Positions 27,017-38,037 of a stretch of 64,000 nt of DNA are shown here, piece by piece; positions within the stretch are counted from its first letter, which is position 1, and every line of letters begins with the position of its first letter. The translations under genes and the position numbers were made by a program. The stretch lies in contig NZ_CP020538.1 in assembly GCF_002080435.1 (NCBI RefSeq), positions 372,001 to 436,000 of the forward strand, given 5' to 3'. This stretch comes from Sphingobium herbicidovorans. GTDB lineage: Bacteria > Pseudomonadota > Alphaproteobacteria > Sphingomonadales > Sphingomonadaceae. The notes under the pieces were generated by a model that was not told where the DNA came from, made no database searches, and saw only the letters and a list, made by a program, of their open reading frames with translations.

Positions 27017-29749
27017 TTGACCGACGAGACTGCCCTCGCCGACCCTTCGGACATCAGCCCCATCTCCATCGTCGATGAGATGAAGGCGAGCTATCTCGAT
27101 TATGCCATGTCGGTGATCGTGTCGCGCGCGCTGCCTGACGTCCGCGACGGGTTGAAGCCCGTACACCGCCGCATTCTCTTTTCCGCCCATGAATCGGGCT
27201 TTCAGCATAACAAGCCCTATCGCAAATCGGCGCGCATCGTCGGTGACGTGATCGGTAAATATCACCCGCATGGCGACAGCGCGATCTATGACGCGTTGGC
27301 GCGCATGACGCAGGACTGGTCGATGCGCGTGCCGTTGATAGACGGTCAGGGCAACTTCGGGTCGATGGACCCCGATCCGCCGGCCGCCATGCGGTATACC
27401 GAAGCGCGCCTTGCCAAGGTCACGACCGCCCTGCTGGACGATCTCGACAAGGATACGGTCGACTTCCAGCCCAACTATGATGCGTCGGAAAGCGAACCTC
27501 AGGTTCTGCCTGCGCGCTTTCCCAACCTGCTGGTCAACGGCGCTGGCGGCATCGCGGTCGGCATGGCCACCAACATTCCGCCGCACAATCTTGGCGAAGT
27601 GATCCGCGCCTGCCTCGCCTATATCGAAAATCCCGCCATCACCATCGACGAACTCATCCAGATCGTTCCCGGCCCCGACTTCCCGACCGCTCCGCTGATC
27701 CTCGGCCAATCGGGCGCGCGCAGCGCCTATCACACAGGGCGCGGTTCGATCATGATGCGCTCACGCCATGTGGTCGAGGAAGGACGCGGCGACCGCCAGT
27801 CGATCGTCCTGACCGCCATCCCCTATCAGGTCGGCAAGAACGGCCTGGTTGAAAAGATCGCCGAAGCCGCCAAGGACAAGCGGATCGAAGGCATCAGCGA
27901 CATTCGCGACGAATCGAACCGCGAAGGCGTACGCATCGTCATGGACCTGAAGCGTGACGCCACGCCGGAAGTCGTCCTGAACCAGCTCTGGCGCAACACC
28001 CCCGCTCAGTCGAGCTTCCCGGCCAACATGCTCGCCATTCGCGGCGGCCGCCCGGAACTGCTCAACATCCGCGACATCATCCAGGCGTTCGTCCAGTTCC
28101 GCGAAGAGGTCATCACCCGCCGCACCAAGTACGAGCTGAACAAGGCCCGCGACCGCGCGCATATCTTGCTAGGCCTTGTCATCGCGGTCACCAATCTCGA
28201 TGAAGTCGTCCGCATCATTCGGGGGTCGTCCAGCCCGGCCGAAGCGCGCGAAACCCTGCTTGCCCGTGACTGGCCGGTTGCCGAAATCGCATCCTATCTG
28301 CGCCTGGTCGAAGCGATCGAAACGGAAGCCAGCGGCGATACCTATCGCCTCAGCGACACGCAGGTCCGCGCCATCCTCGACCTGCGCCTGCATCGCCTGA
28401 CCGCGCTCGGCCGCGACGAAATCGGCAAGGAACTGGCCGAACTGGCCGCAGCCATCGCCGAATATCTCGCTATCCTCGGCGATCGCCAGAAACTCTACGC
28501 CGTCATGCGCGAGGAGTTCGAGGCGATCGAGCGCGACTTCGCCACCCCACGCATTTCGGAAATCACCGCCGCCGCGGATGGCATCGACGATGAAGACCTG
28601 ATCGAGCGGGAGGAGATGGTCGTCACCGTCACCGTGCAGGGCTATATCAAGCGCACGCCGCTCGAAAGTTTCCGTGCCCAGGCGCGCGGCGGCAAGGGCC
28701 GTTCGGGCATGGCGACGAAGGATGAGGACGCGATCACCGAACTGTTCGTGACCTCCACGCACACGCCAGTCCTCTTCTTCTCGACCGCGGGCAAGGTTTA
28801 CCGCATGAAGGTCTGGCGCCTGCCCGAAGGCGGGCCGGCCACGCGCGGGCGTCCGATGGTCAACCTGCTGCCGCTCGGCCCCGGCGAAACGATCCAGACC
28901 GTCCTGCCTCTGCCCGAGGATGAGGACAGCTGGAAGGACCTGCACGTCATGTTCGCGACCGCGAACGGCACCGTCCGCCGCAACAGCATGGACGCCTTCG
29001 CCAACGTGCCCAGCAACGGCAAGATCGCGATGCGTTTCGACGATGACAGCGAAGATCGCCTGATCGGTGTCGCGCTGCTGACCGAAGACGACGACGTCCT
29101 GCTCGCCACCCGTCAGGGCAAGGCGATCCGTTTCCAGGCGACCGATGTGCGCGAGTTCCAGAGCCGTACTTCGACCGGCGTGCGCGGCATGACGCTCAAG
29201 GGCGATGATGAAGTCATCTCGCTCTCCATCCTCCACCGCGCCGGCACGACGCAGGAGGAGCGCGAAGACTATCTCCGTTTCGCTCCATGGAAGCCGGAAA
29301 AGGAAGGCTCGCCGCAAATGAGCGAGGAGCGCTTCGCCGAGCTGCAGGCGAAGGAGCAATTCATCCTCACCGTCTGCTCCAACGGCTATGGCAAGCTGTC
29401 GTCCGCCTATGACTATCGCCGCACCGGCCGTGGCGGTCAGGGCATCACGAATATCGATAATATCGGCCGAAACGGCCCGGTGGTGGCCAGCTTCCCGGCG
29501 CGTCACGGCGATCATCTGATGCTGGTCACAGATCAGGCGAAGCTGATCCGCATGGGCCTCGACACCCTGCGTGTCATCGGCCGCAACTCGGCGGGCGTGC
29601 GCCTGTTCAATGTGTCCGACGACGAACATGTCGTCAGCGCCGCGAAGATCGAGGAAAGCGACGAGGAAACCGAAATCAGCACCCCGGCTGGCATGGAAGT
29701 CTTGCCCGAAGTCGGCCCTGAAGCCGACCCGGACCTCACCGAAGAGTGA
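27017..29749 (+). CDS. gyrA: DNA gyrase subunit A
   Basis: Breakage-reunion subunit of gyrase (910 residues). The catalytic tyrosine is Tyr127 in [10 protein letters not shown]. The quinolone-determining region [15 protein letters not shown] has Ser88 and Asp92 at the E. coli Ser83/Asp87 positions, so no common resistance change is seen there. A GyrA-box-like [11 protein letters not shown] begins the C-terminal DNA-wrapping domain, supporting GyrA over ParC. Translation starts at TTG 27017 with AAAAGAGA upstream; no better ATG is in place. Its stop overlaps the DUF952 gene by 4 bp (GTGA). Confidence 0.97.
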   Translation: MTDETALADPSDISPISIVDEMKASYLDYAMSVIVSRALPDVRDGLKPVHRRILFSAHESGFQHNKPYRKSARIVGDVIGKYHPHGDSAIYDALARMTQDWSMRVPLIDGQGNFGSMDPDPPAAMRYTEARLAKVTTALLDDLDKDTVDFQPNYDASESEPQVLPARFPNLLVNGAGGIAVGMATNIPPHNLGEVIRACLAYIENPAITIDELIQIVPGPDFPTAPLILGQSGARSAYHTGRGSIMMRSRHVVEEGRGDRQSIVLTAIPYQVGKNGLVEKIAEAAKDKRIEGISDIRDESNREGVRIVMDLKRDATPEVVLNQLWRNTPAQSSFPANMLAIRGGRPELLNIRDIIQAFVQFREEVITRRTKYELNKARDRAHILLGLVIAVTNLDEVVRIIRGSSSPAEARETLLARDWPVAEIASYLRLVEAIETEASGDTYRLSDTQVRAILDLRLHRLTALGRDEIGKELAELAAAIAEYLAILGDRQKLYAVMREEFEAIERDFATPRISEITAAADGIDDEDLIEREEMVVTVTVQGYIKRTPLESFRAQARGGKGRSGMATKDEDAITELFVTSTHTPVLFFSTAGKVYRMKVWRLPEGGPATRGRPMVNLLPLGPGETIQTVLPLPEDEDSWKDLHVMFATANGTVRRNSMDAFANVPSNGKIAMRFDDDSEDRLIGVALLTEDDDVLLATRQGKAIRFQATDVREFQSRTSTGVRGMTLKGDDEVISLSILHRAGTTQEEREDYLRFAPWKPEKEGSPQMSEERFAELQAKEQFILTVCSNGYGKLSSAYDYRRTGRGGQGITNIDNIGRNGPVVASFPARHGDHLMLVTDQAKLIRMGLDTLRVIGRNSAGVRLFNVSDDEHVVSAAKIEESDEETEISTPAGMEVLPEVGPEADPDLTEE

Positions 29750-30093
29750 GCGACCTCTTCGCCTACAAGATCCTGACGAAGGATCAGTATGACCAGCTAA
29801 AGACCGACGGCGCGTTCAAGGGCGCGCCCGTCGATCTGGCCGACGGCTACATCCACATGTCCACCCGCGACCAGGCCGCCGAAACCGCCGCCAAACATTT
29901 CGCGGGCCAGGACAATCTGGTGATGGTGATGGTCGACCTGGCGCCATTTGGTGAAGCGGTGAAATGGGAAGAGTCACGCGGCGGCGCGCTGTTCCCGCAC
30001 CTTTATGGCGATCTGCCTTTAAGTGCGATTGCTGGGAAAGTGGTGCTGCGGCTGGATGAGCAGGGCAAGCATCTGTTTCCGGCGGGTTTTTAG
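29746..30093 (+). CDS. DUF952-family protein
   Basis: 115-residue cytoplasmic protein of the DUF952 group, recognised by the N-terminal YKILTKDQYDQLKTDGAFKG, the DGYIHMSTRDQAAETAAKHF segment and WEESRGGALFPHLYG. Function unproven; the fold is related to ADP-ribosyl-type folds in some family descriptions, but nothing in this sequence settles activity. GTG start at 29746 lies inside the gyrA stop, so it is coupled to gyrA. Confidence 0.9.
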   Translation: MSDLFAYKILTKDQYDQLKTDGAFKGAPVDLADGYIHMSTRDQAAETAAKHFAGQDNLVMVMVDLAPFGEAVKWEESRGGALFPHLYGDLPLSAIAGKVVLRLDEQGKHLFPAGF

Positions 30094-30154
30094 TCAACGC
30101 ACTCAAAGTAATCGTCCCTGGAACGCCCGAGGTTGATGAAAATGCGAGCCATGC

Positions 30155-30182
30155 TTGTAGCAGCTATGCACTTGCGGATAAT
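30155..30182 (+). promoter_or_regulatory. Candidate sigma-70-type promoter for the membrane protein gene
   Basis: TTGTAG (30155-30160), 16-bp spacer, GATAAT (30177-30182), 42 bp upstream of the ATG at 30225. Confidence 0.35.
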
Positions 30183-30224
30183 ATAGTTGCCATCAACTTG
30201 AGTCTCTGTGGGGGAGGTGCTCAA

Positions 30225-31004
30225 ATGGCGACGCTCAGCAATCACATCACGCCGGACCTTGGCGTTCAACAATCAGAACGTAACTTCTTCAAAATCATGG
30301 CGATCATCATGGCCGCCATCATCGTCGCCGGTTTCTCGGTAAACCTCGCCATGGGCAGGTCCACCTTTGCCGTGCCGCCTGTCTATCACATTCACGCCCT
30401 CATATTCTTCGGCTGGGTCGTGCTCTATGTTGCGCAAAACTGGCTGATCGCGACCAACAATGTGAAGCTGCACGTCCGCTTGGGCAAGATCGCATACTGC
30501 TGGGCGCCATTGATGCTGGTCATGGGCTTTGCCATCATGATTACGTCGCTTCGACGTTCAGGCGGTCCCTTCTTTTTCGATCAGAACGAATTTCTGTTCA
30601 GCAACGCTTTGATGCTCGTCCTCTTCTGCGCCTTGGTCTTTGCGGCGCTTCGCCAGCGCCGCTATTCCGGCTGGCACCGGCGGTTGATGCTGACGGCCAT
30701 GAGCATATTGACTGGCCCAGGCCTTGGCCGCCTTCTTCCCATGCCGCTCCTGATGCCGCACGCCTGGCGCATCATGACGGTCGTCACTCTACTGTTCCCG
30801 GTGATCGGCATGATTGCGGACAAGCGTCGGCACGGGCGCATCCATCCCGCATGGTTCTGGGGTGTGGGAGCAATCCTTGCGACGCAGGTGGTTGCTGACC
30901 TCGTCGCCTATAGCCCGCTGGGCGTCAGCTTGACCCAGATGCTTCTTGCCGGTTCGCCGGGAGCGTCGCGCTCGATGGCCGCCTCTATGCCGCCCACCCC
31001 GTAA
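30225..31004 (+). CDS. Multi-pass inner-membrane protein of unknown function
   Basis: 259 residues with about seven hydrophobic segments, the first at about 25-48. HIHALIFFGWVVLYVAQNWL and HVRLGKIAYCWAPLMLVMGF carry histidines facing into helices, reminiscent of DUF2306-like or heme-binding membrane proteins, but this is only a resemblance. ATG 30225 follows GGGGAGG, a strong ribosome-binding site; upstream in-frame codons are unlikely. It stands alone between the gyrA unit and the convergent glycosyltransferase. Confidence 0.8.
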   Translation: MATLSNHITPDLGVQQSERNFFKIMAIIMAAIIVAGFSVNLAMGRSTFAVPPVYHIHALIFFGWVVLYVAQNWLIATNNVKLHVRLGKIAYCWAPLMLVMGFAIMITSLRRSGGPFFFDQNEFLFSNALMLVLFCALVFAALRQRRYSGWHRRLMLTAMSILTGPGLGRLLPMPLLMPHAWRIMTVVTLLFPVIGMIADKRRHGRIHPAWFWGVGAILATQVVADLVAYSPLGVSLTQMLLAGSPGASRSMAASMPPTP

Positions 31005-31037
31005 TCGGGAAGCGGGGCGGGTCGGCACGACGCAGCC

Positions 31038-32153
31038 TCAACGCTTGACCATCCGCGCGACCTTCCCGCCCCTCACCCAATAATCAAACCCACCCCAGCT
31101 GATCCGCCGCGAACCAGCCGCCGCCAGCTGCATCGCCATATGCGCCCAGCACACCGCAAAGGGCGCCAGCACATCCCACCAGAGCGACCGCCGCGCCGCC
31201 CGCGCCTGTCCCGGCTCCACGACGCTCGCGATGATCCGCCGCCGCACCAGCGCCCGTCCAGCCGCCGCCGCATAGCCCACGGCCACCGCGCCCCAGCCGC
31301 CCCAGCCAAGCGCCCATATCCAGCCAAAGGCATGGCAACTCACCACCGCAGCGGCCGCCAGCCACATGCGCCAGCTATTGGTGAAAATATGCCGATACTG
31401 CCGCACTCCAAAGCCAACAGCCCCGCGCCCCTCCAGCGGCGAAGCGACCAGCAAATCCCGCACCGGCCGCAATCGCAGCTTCGCGCGCCACCCGGCCAGC
31501 CCGATCGCCATGTCATCCGACAACTGCCCCGCCAGAGCCGCATCCAAGTCCAGCCTCTCCGCTTGCCTCCGCGTCAACGCCATCGCCCCGCCCCACGGCA
31601 TGGTTGCGCTCGCGGCACGCGGGAGCGTCGCCAACTGCATCTCCACCGCGCCCACCAGCGCCGCCACCACGCTCCGTTCCGGCAACAACAGCCGGTATCC
31701 CGTCACAATATCCGCCTTACCCCGCACCAGAGGAAAGAGCAGTCGCCCCACCATCCGGGGCGGAGGCGCAATGTCCGCATCCACGAAAACCAGATAGCGG
31801 TCCCCCTCACGCAAGGCGCGCAAAGCCGCGCGCAGCTTATGAACCTTCTGCCCCTCATCGCTCGCCACCCCGGCATGAACGATCTGCACCCAGTCGCCTT
31901 CTCGCGCAGCCAGAGCTTCCGCCGCCGGACAAGCCCCCGAAGTCGCGATCACCAGCCGAAACCGCACCGTCTGCGCCTTCAGCCGCGCGATCAGTTCCGC
32001 CCCGCCGTCCCAATCATCCCGCACTGACAGCAGCAGCACGACGCCCTCGGGCGCTTCCTCCTGCCGGTCCACAGGCAGATGCCGCCAATAATTCAGCACG
32101 CCCGCAAGGCTCAGCCCCTGCAACAGCACCCACAGCCCCAAGGCCCAATTCAT
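31038..32153 (-). CDS. GT2/GT21 glycosyltransferase, ceramide-glucosyltransferase-like
   Basis: 371-residue membrane glycosyltransferase. An N-terminal helix (1-20) precedes a GT-A domain with VFVDADIAPPPRMV, MPWGGAMALTRRQAERL and the acidic LSDDMAIG, then RQYRHIFTNSW, equivalent to the (Q/R)xxRW acceptor motif of GT21 enzymes. Three to four C-terminal helices follow. GT21 enzymes add the first sugar to ceramide; sphingomonads carry glycosphingolipids, so this role fits, but a HpnI-like hopanoid role is possible. Divergent from the LpxL-like gene with only 38 bp between starts. Confidence 0.8.
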   Translation of the reverse strand: MNWALGLWVLLQGLSLAGVLNYWRHLPVDRQEEAPEGVVLLLSVRDDWDGGAELIARLKAQTVRFRLVIATSGACPAAEALAAREGDWVQIVHAGVASDEGQKVHKLRAALRALREGDRYLVFVDADIAPPPRMVGRLLFPLVRGKADIVTGYRLLLPERSVVAALVGAVEMQLATLPRAASATMPWGGAMALTRRQAERLDLDAALAGQLSDDMAIGLAGWRAKLRLRPVRDLLVASPLEGRGAVGFGVRQYRHIFTNSWRMWLAAAAVVSCHAFGWIWALGWGGWGAVAVGYAAAAGRALVRRRIIASVVEPGQARAARRSLWWDVLAPFAVCWAHMAMQLAAAGSRRISWGGFDYWVRGGKVARMVKR

Positions 32154-32191
32154 GCGTAATCCAAGCCCTTTACCACCCCGACCGCTGCTGT

Positions 32192-33061
32192 ATGACGGCA
32201 GGCGCGATGCTCTCCAACCCCTTTCTCTTCACCCTCCTCCGCATCCTCCCCGCGTCGGTCGCGTCCTGGCTAGGCGGCTGGCTGTCGGCGCATGTGGCCC
32301 GGCGGCAGATGAAGCTGCGCGACCAGCGCGCCCGCACCAACCTCGCCATCCTGCGCCCCGACCTTCCTGAAGCGGCGCAAGAGGCCATGCTCACCCGTCG
32401 CTGGATCAACCTTGGCCGCACCATGGCCGAACTGACCAACATCGACCGGCTGATCGAAAATAACCACATCACGGTGGATGATGCCGCCGGCTATCAGCAG
32501 GTGCTCGACGGCCCCGGCCCCATGATCGCGCTGGCCGTTCACCTCGGCAACTGGGACTTGCTGGCCGCTCATATCAAGGCGTCGACGGACCGTCCCGGCC
32601 TGGGCGTCTACGACCCGCCGGAAAATGCCGCGCAGGCCGCCATGCTCAAACGCGCCCGATCCAGTTACATGGGCGAAGCGATCACCGGCGAAGGCGCCGC
32701 GCGCGGCATCCTCAAGCATCTCACCACAAAGGATCGCGCTACCCTCTACATATTGCTGGACGAACGGCGCGACCGGCAGGTTTGCTTCCCCCGCTTCGGC
32801 CGCGATCTGCCGCCATCGGGCAACCTTTCGGTCGCCTTGAGGCTGGGCCGAAAAGTCGGCGCGAAATTCCTGCCTTTCTACATGATCCGCACAGGCGGCC
32901 CCCACTTCCGCGTCTACTGGCACGCCCCGCTCGACCCCGCGCAACTCACTGACGCGCAGATCATGGACCGGGTCGACGGCTTCCTTGGAAAGGCCTGCAT
33001 CGACCATGCCGACCAATGGCTCGCCCTGCACGACATGGACCTGACCGCCCCGACCGCCTAA
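32192..33061 (+). CDS. LpxL/HtrB-like lipid acyltransferase
   Basis: 289-residue membrane-associated acyltransferase of the LpxL (lauroyl/myristoyl transferase) family. It has an N-terminal hydrophobic helix (about 8-28), the catalytic H-x4-D motif in AVHLGNWDLL, and LYILLDERRDRQVCFPRFGRD typical of the family. ATG 32192 or 32207 are both possible. It sits just before trpF with a 9-bp gap and probably shares that transcript. The substrate is unclear, since several sphingomonads use glycosphingolipid in place of lipopolysaccharide. Confidence 0.85.
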   Translation: MTAGAMLSNPFLFTLLRILPASVASWLGGWLSAHVARRQMKLRDQRARTNLAILRPDLPEAAQEAMLTRRWINLGRTMAELTNIDRLIENNHITVDDAAGYQQVLDGPGPMIALAVHLGNWDLLAAHIKASTDRPGLGVYDPPENAAQAAMLKRARSSYMGEAITGEGAARGILKHLTTKDRATLYILLDERRDRQVCFPRFGRDLPPSGNLSVALRLGRKVGAKFLPFYMIRTGGPHFRVYWHAPLDPAQLTDAQIMDRVDGFLGKACIDHADQWLALHDMDLTAPTA

Positions 33062-33070
33062 AGCGCCATC

Positions 33071-33715
33071 ATGTCCCGACTCGCCATCAAGATTTGCGGT
33101 CTTTCGACCCCCGACACCGTCGGCGCAGCGATGCGAGCGGACGCCACCCATTTGGGCTTCGTCCACTTCGCCAAAAGCCCCCGTCATGTCGAAGCGGACC
33201 AGTTGCGGGCCCTGACGGCACAGGTTCCCGCCCATATCGACCGGGTCGCCGTGGTCGTTGATCCGACCGACGACATCCTTGCCGAACTGGTCGGCACAGG
33301 CGCACTCACCGCCCTGCAACTTCACGGCAAGGAAAGCCCCCAGCGCGCCGCCGCCATCCGCGCGCGCTTCAACCTTCCGGTCTGGAAGGCAATCGCCGTC
33401 AAGACCCGCGCCGACCTTGATGCCGCCAACGCGTATAACGGCGCAGCCGACCGCCTGCTCTTTGATGCGAAAACTCCCGAAGGCGCGGCGCTGCCGGGCG
33501 GCATGGGCCTGCGTTTCGACTGGACGCTGCTGCGGGGCGTCCCCATATCCTTGCCCTGGGGCCTGTCCGGGGGCCTTGGTATCGACAATGTCGCCGAGGC
33601 AATTCGCATTACCGGCGCCCCGATGATCGACGTTTCTTCCGGCGTGGAAAGCGCGCCGGGCATCAAGAGTGTGGACAAGATCATGGCCTTCTGCAAAGCG
33701 GCACAACAATCATGA
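33071..33715 (+). CDS. trpF: Phosphoribosylanthranilate isomerase
   Basis: Amadori isomerase of tryptophan synthesis (214 residues, TIM barrel). The catalytic Cys lies in KICGLSTPD near the N terminus and the catalytic Asp in [21 protein letters not shown] and [14 protein letters not shown] form the phosphate site. ATGA overlap with trpB shows translational coupling. Confidence 0.96.
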   Translation: MSRLAIKICGLSTPDTVGAAMRADATHLGFVHFAKSPRHVEADQLRALTAQVPAHIDRVAVVVDPTDDILAELVGTGALTALQLHGKESPQRAAAIRARFNLPVWKAIAVKTRADLDAANAYNGAADRLLFDAKTPEGAALPGGMGLRFDWTLLRGVPISLPWGLSGGLGIDNVAEAIRITGAPMIDVSSGVESAPGIKSVDKIMAFCKAAQQS

Positions 33716-34941
33716 CCATCAAAAACTCCCTCCGCTCACAGCCCGATGCGTCCGGCCATTTCGGTTCATTCGGCGGCCGCTACGTCGCCGAAACGCTGAT
33801 GCCGCTCATTCTTGAGCTGGAAAAGGTTTACAGGGAAGCCAGGCAGGACCCCGAATTTGACGCAGAGTTCACCGAACTGCTGCGCAACTATGTCGGCCGT
33901 CCCAACCCGCTTTATTATGCAGGTCGCCTGACCGAATCCCTGCGCGCCGACGCACCGGAAGGAAAGGGCGCGAAAATCTACCTGAAGCGCGAGGAATTGA
34001 ACCACACCGGCGCGCACAAGATCAATAACTGCATCGGCCAGGCCCTGCTCGCCCGCCGCATGGGCAAGAAAAAGGTCATCGCCGAAACCGGTGCGGGCCA
34101 GCACGGCGTCGCCACTGCCACCGTCGCCGCCCTGTTCGGCCTGGAATGCAAGATCTTCATGGGCGCAAAGGATGTGGAGCGGCAAAAGCCCAACGTCTTT
34201 CGCATGAAGCTGCTCGGCGCAGAAGTGATCCCGGTCGTGTCCGGCTCTCAGACGCTGAAAGACGCGATGAACGACGCCCTGCGCCACTGGGTGTCGAACG
34301 TCCACGACACATTTTACATCATCGGCACGGCGGCAGGCCCGCACCCCTACCCGGAACTGGTCCGCGATTTTCAGTCGGTGATCGGCCGCGAAGCCCGCGA
34401 GCAGATATTGGAAATCGAAGGCCGCCTGCCCGACATGCTGATCGCTCCCGTCGGCGGCGGATCGAACGCCATCGGCCTGTTCCACCCCTTTCTCGACGAT
34501 ACGGAAGTCAAGATGATCGGCGTCGAAGCGGCCGGTGAGGGGCTTCAGGGCAAGCATGCGGCCTCGCTGGCTGGCGGCGCGTCGGGCATCCTGCATGGCA
34601 ATCGCACCTATCTGCTTCAGGATGAGGACGGCCAGATCACCGAAGCGCACAGCATTTCGGCGGGTCTCGACTATCCCGGCATTGGCCCTGAACATAGCTG
34701 GCTGCACGAAATCGGCCGCGTCGAATATATGCCCATCACCGATGACGAGGCGCTTGCCAGCTTCCAGAAGCTTTCCGCGCTGGAAGGCATCATCCCCGCG
34801 CTTGAATCCGCCCATGCCATTGCGAGCGCCGAAAAGATCGCGCCCACGCTGGACGCGGATCAGATCCTTATCGTCAATCTCTCCGGCCGTGGCGACAAGG
34901 ACATCTTCACCGTCGCCCAGGCCCTTGGTGTCGAAATATGA
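33712..34941 (+). CDS. trpB: Tryptophan synthase beta chain
   Basis: PLP enzyme condensing indole and serine (409 residues). PLP lysine Lys103 lies in [11 protein letters not shown], the PLP phosphate loop is GGGSNAIG, and ETGAGQHG and [11 protein letters not shown] are conserved. The N-terminal [18 protein letters not shown] marks the TrpB1 form that pairs with TrpA. Overlaps trpF and trpA by 4 bp each. Confidence 0.98.
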   Translation: MTIKNSLRSQPDASGHFGSFGGRYVAETLMPLILELEKVYREARQDPEFDAEFTELLRNYVGRPNPLYYAGRLTESLRADAPEGKGAKIYLKREELNHTGAHKINNCIGQALLARRMGKKKVIAETGAGQHGVATATVAALFGLECKIFMGAKDVERQKPNVFRMKLLGAEVIPVVSGSQTLKDAMNDALRHWVSNVHDTFYIIGTAAGPHPYPELVRDFQSVIGREAREQILEIEGRLPDMLIAPVGGGSNAIGLFHPFLDDTEVKMIGVEAAGEGLQGKHAASLAGGASGILHGNRTYLLQDEDGQITEAHSISAGLDYPGIGPEHSWLHEIGRVEYMPITDDEALASFQKLSALEGIIPALESAHAIASAEKIAPTLDADQILIVNLSGRGDKDIFTVAQALGVEI

Positions 34942-35768
34942 CTTCTGATCGCCTCGCTACGCGCTTTGAAACCTGCAAGGACGCGGGTCGCGCCGCCCTC
35001 ATCACCTTCGTAACCGCGGGCGATCCATCCGTCGCCGCTACCCCGGCCATTCTGGACGCGCTCGTGGCTGGTGGCGCGGACATCATCGAACTGGGCATGC
35101 CCTTCACCGATCCGATGGCGGACGGCCCGGCCATCGAACTGGCGAACCTGCGCAGTCTCGGCTCGGGCACGCGGACGAAAGACATTTTTCATCTCGCGAC
35201 GACTTTCCGCGCGCGCCATCCGCGCATTCCCCTGATCCTCATGGGCTATGCCAATCCCATGCTGATCCGCGGATCGGAATGGTTCGCCGCGCAGTGCCGT
35301 GATGCGGGCGTCGATGGCGTCATCTGCGTCGATGTGCCCCCAGAGGAAGACGCCGAACTTGGCCCGGCGCTCCGTGCCGCTGGCATCCACCTCATCCGTC
35401 TCGCGACGCCGACGACCGACGCCGCCCGCCTGCCCGCCGTTCTCGATGGCGCCAGCGGCTTCCTTTATCATGTCGCCGTGGCGGGCATCACCGGAAAGCA
35501 GCAGGCCGCACAGGCGTCTGTCGAACTCGCCGTTGAAAAGCTCCGCAGCGCCACTGACCTGCCGATCGCGGTCGGTTTCGGCGTCCGTTCGGCTGAACAG
35601 GCCGCCGCCATCGGCCGCGTCGCCGATGGCGTGGTTGTCGGTTCCGCCATCGTCGATATCGTCGGTTCGCATGGCGATGCCGCCGCCCCCTTCGTTCAGG
35701 AGTTCGTCGCGACTCTGCGCGGCGCGCTCAACGCCAACAGCCCCCATTTTCGGGAGACCGCAGCATGA
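34938..35768 (+). CDS. trpA: Tryptophan synthase alpha chain
   Basis: TIM-barrel lyase that releases indole from indole-3-glycerol phosphate (276 residues). The catalytic residues are Glu51 in [11 protein letters not shown] and Asp62 in [14 protein letters not shown] and [10 protein letters not shown] match the family. Overlaps trpB and accD by 4 bp (ATGA). Confidence 0.98.
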   Translation: MTSDRLATRFETCKDAGRAALITFVTAGDPSVAATPAILDALVAGGADIIELGMPFTDPMADGPAIELANLRSLGSGTRTKDIFHLATTFRARHPRIPLILMGYANPMLIRGSEWFAAQCRDAGVDGVICVDVPPEEDAELGPALRAAGIHLIRLATPTTDAARLPAVLDGASGFLYHVAVAGITGKQQAAQASVELAVEKLRSATDLPIAVGFGVRSAEQAAAIGRVADGVVVGSAIVDIVGSHGDAAAPFVQEFVATLRGALNANSPHFRETAA

Positions 35769-36616
35769 GCTGGATCAACCGCGTCCGCAAGGCCGTCCCT
35801 TTCCTGGCAAAGAAGGAAACGACCGCCGAGACGCTGTGGCACAAATGCCCGTCCTGCACCGAGATGATTTTCATCAAGGAGTGGGAGGACAATCTGTCCG
35901 TCTGCCCGCGCTGCGACCATCATGGCCGCATCGGGCCGTCCGAACGCTTCGAGCATATTCTCGACCCCGGCTTCATCCTGCTGCCGACGCCGCCGGTTCA
36001 GGAAGACCCGCTCAAATTCCGCGATTCCAAGCGTTACCCGGACCGCATAAGGGCCGCCCGCGCGCAGACGGGCGATCAGGACGCGCTGATCAACGCGCGC
36101 GGCGCTATCGACGATGTGCCGCTGGTCATGGGCGTTCAGAATTTCGCTTTCATGGGCGGCTCCATGGGCATGGGCGTCGGCGCGGCCTTCATTCAGGGCG
36201 TCAACGAAGCCATTGGCCATAAATGCCCCTATGTCATCTTCACCGCAGCGGGCGGCGCGCGGATGCAGGAAGGCATCCTGTCGTTGATGCAGATGCCCCG
36301 GTCCACCGTCGCGATCCAGAAACTGCACGCTGCTGGCCTGCCCTATATCGTCGTCCTGACCGATCCGACCACCGGCGGCGTCACGGCTAGCTATGCGATG
36401 TTGGGCGACATCCAGATCGCGGAACCCAACGCCCTGATCGGCTTTGCGGGCCAGCGCGTTATTGAAAGCACGATCCGCGAAAAGCTGCCCGATGGGTTCC
36501 AGCGGGCCGAATATCTGCTGGAACATGGCATGCTCGACATGGTTGTCCACCGCAGCGAACTGCGCGACACGCTGGCGCGGGTGATCGGCTATCTGACCCC
36601 ACGCGTGGCGGCCTGA
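35765..36616 (+). CDS. accD: Acetyl-CoA carboxylase carboxyltransferase subunit beta
   Basis: Beta subunit of the carboxyltransferase that makes malonyl-CoA (283 residues). An N-terminal four-Cys zinc finger (Cys28, Cys31, Cys47, Cys50) precedes the crotonase-fold domain with [18 protein letters not shown] and [14 protein letters not shown]. It is coupled to trpA by ATGA overlap and followed 24 bp later by folC, the common alphaproteobacterial trp-accD-folC order. Confidence 0.97.
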   Translation: MSWINRVRKAVPFLAKKETTAETLWHKCPSCTEMIFIKEWEDNLSVCPRCDHHGRIGPSERFEHILDPGFILLPTPPVQEDPLKFRDSKRYPDRIRAARAQTGDQDALINARGAIDDVPLVMGVQNFAFMGGSMGMGVGAAFIQGVNEAIGHKCPYVIFTAAGGARMQEGILSLMQMPRSTVAIQKLHAAGLPYIVVLTDPTTGGVTASYAMLGDIQIAEPNALIGFAGQRVIESTIREKLPDGFQRAEYLLEHGMLDMVVHRSELRDTLARVIGYLTPRVAA

Positions 36617-36640
36617 CGCCCCAGCGCGAAGGACAGGGCC

Positions 36641-37966
36641 ATGCCCGACCACGCCGTCTCCGATGATCCTGGGGTTCAGGCCCAGCTGGACCGTCTGGCG
36701 ATCCTGTCGCCCGGCGCTGACATATTGGGCCTCGACCGCATCACCCGCCTGCTGGATCGCCTGCGCGACCCCCATCGCGCCCTGCCGCCGGTCTTTCATG
36801 TCGCGGGCACCAATGGAAAGGGATCGACCTGCGCCTTCCTGCGCGCCGCGCTCGAAGCCGATGGAAAAAGCGTCCATGTATTCACCTCACCCCACCTCGT
36901 GCGCTTCAATGAACGCATCCGCATCAGCGGCCAGTTGATCGGGGACGAGGCGCTTGCGGGCTATCTGTGCCGCGTCCTCGATGTGGCGGAAGGTGTCGGC
37001 GCCAGCTTCTTCGAAGTCACGACCGCCGCCGCATTCCTCGCCTTCGCCGAGCACCCGGCCGACGCCTGCATCATCGAAGTGGGTCTGGGCGGTCGCCTCG
37101 ACGCCACCAACATCATCGACGATCCGGTCGTCTGCGGCATCGCGCAGTTGGGGATCGATCATCAGGCATTCCTCGGCAACAGCCTGCGCGCCATCGCCAC
37201 GGAAAAGGCCGGTATCGCCAAGCCCGGCGCACCTCTGGTGACGCAACGCTACCCGACCTCGCTCGCCAGCGTCATGAGCGACGCCGCCGCCCGCGCACGC
37301 ACTGTCTGGTTGCCGATGGGCGAAAGCTGGGACGCCGCCAGCTATCGCGATCGCCTTCATTATCGCGATGCTCAGGGTCGCATCGAAACCCCGCTGCCCC
37401 GCTTGCACGGCGCGCATCAGGTGCACAACGCCGCCCTTGCCTTCGCCATGCTGCGCCACCAGAGCGCCGTGCCGGTCAGCGAAGCCGCGCTGAAGGCCGC
37501 GCCGCTCTGGGCGCACTGGCCCGCCCGTCTCCAGCGGCTCGACCACGGCCCGCTGCTCGCCCCCCTGCCGGACGACAGCGAAGCCTGGCTCGACGGCGGT
37601 CATAATGCCGGCGCCGGGGAAGCCATCAGCGCCTTCTTCACCAATGAACGCCTTGCGGGGCGAAAGCTGCACCTCATCATCGGCATGCTCGCGAACAAGG
37701 ATGTCGACGCCTATCTCGCGCCCTTCGCCGGATGCGTCGCCCACATCCACGCGCTGCCCGTGCCCGGCCACGACCATCATCCCGCCGACCGCTTCGCCGC
37801 CATCGCAAGTCGCTGGGGCATCGACTGCGCAGCGCATGATGATCCCGCGCAGGCCATCGCCGCCATCGCCGCCGCCCCTCAACCTGACCCGCCGCTCATC
37901 CTGATCGCGGGGTCGCTCTATCTGGCGGGCGAAATTTTGCGGCTGAACGAGCAATATCCCGACTGA
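36641..37966 (+). CDS. folC: Bifunctional dihydrofolate/folylpolyglutamate synthase
   Basis: Mur-ligase-like enzyme joining glutamate to dihydropteroate and folates (441 residues). P-loop FHVAGTNGKGSTCAFLRAAL (about 46-65), HLVRFNERIRI, GLGGRLDATN and the C-terminal GGHNAGAGEAIS (Asp/His pair) are all present. AAGGA precedes ATG 36641. Confidence 0.96.
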   Translation: MPDHAVSDDPGVQAQLDRLAILSPGADILGLDRITRLLDRLRDPHRALPPVFHVAGTNGKGSTCAFLRAALEADGKSVHVFTSPHLVRFNERIRISGQLIGDEALAGYLCRVLDVAEGVGASFFEVTTAAAFLAFAEHPADACIIEVGLGGRLDATNIIDDPVVCGIAQLGIDHQAFLGNSLRAIATEKAGIAKPGAPLVTQRYPTSLASVMSDAAARARTVWLPMGESWDAASYRDRLHYRDAQGRIETPLPRLHGAHQVHNAALAFAMLRHQSAVPVSEAALKAAPLWAHWPARLQRLDHGPLLAPLPDDSEAWLDGGHNAGAGEAISAFFTNERLAGRKLHLIIGMLANKDVDAYLAPFAGCVAHIHALPVPGHDHHPADRFAAIASRWGIDCAAHDDPAQAIAAIAAAPQPDPPLILIAGSLYLAGEILRLNEQYPD

Positions 37967-38037
37967 ATCCACTTGCGATTGACTCGCAATAGCGTAACCT
38001 GCCTTCCGTCACGCAACGGAAAAGAAGGTGCACGCCC

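Noticed and set aside
31604..32191. 196-codon extension of the LpxL-like gene.
   Set aside because: Antisense to the glycosyltransferase and rich in Pro/Arg/Ser, typical of a shadow frame.
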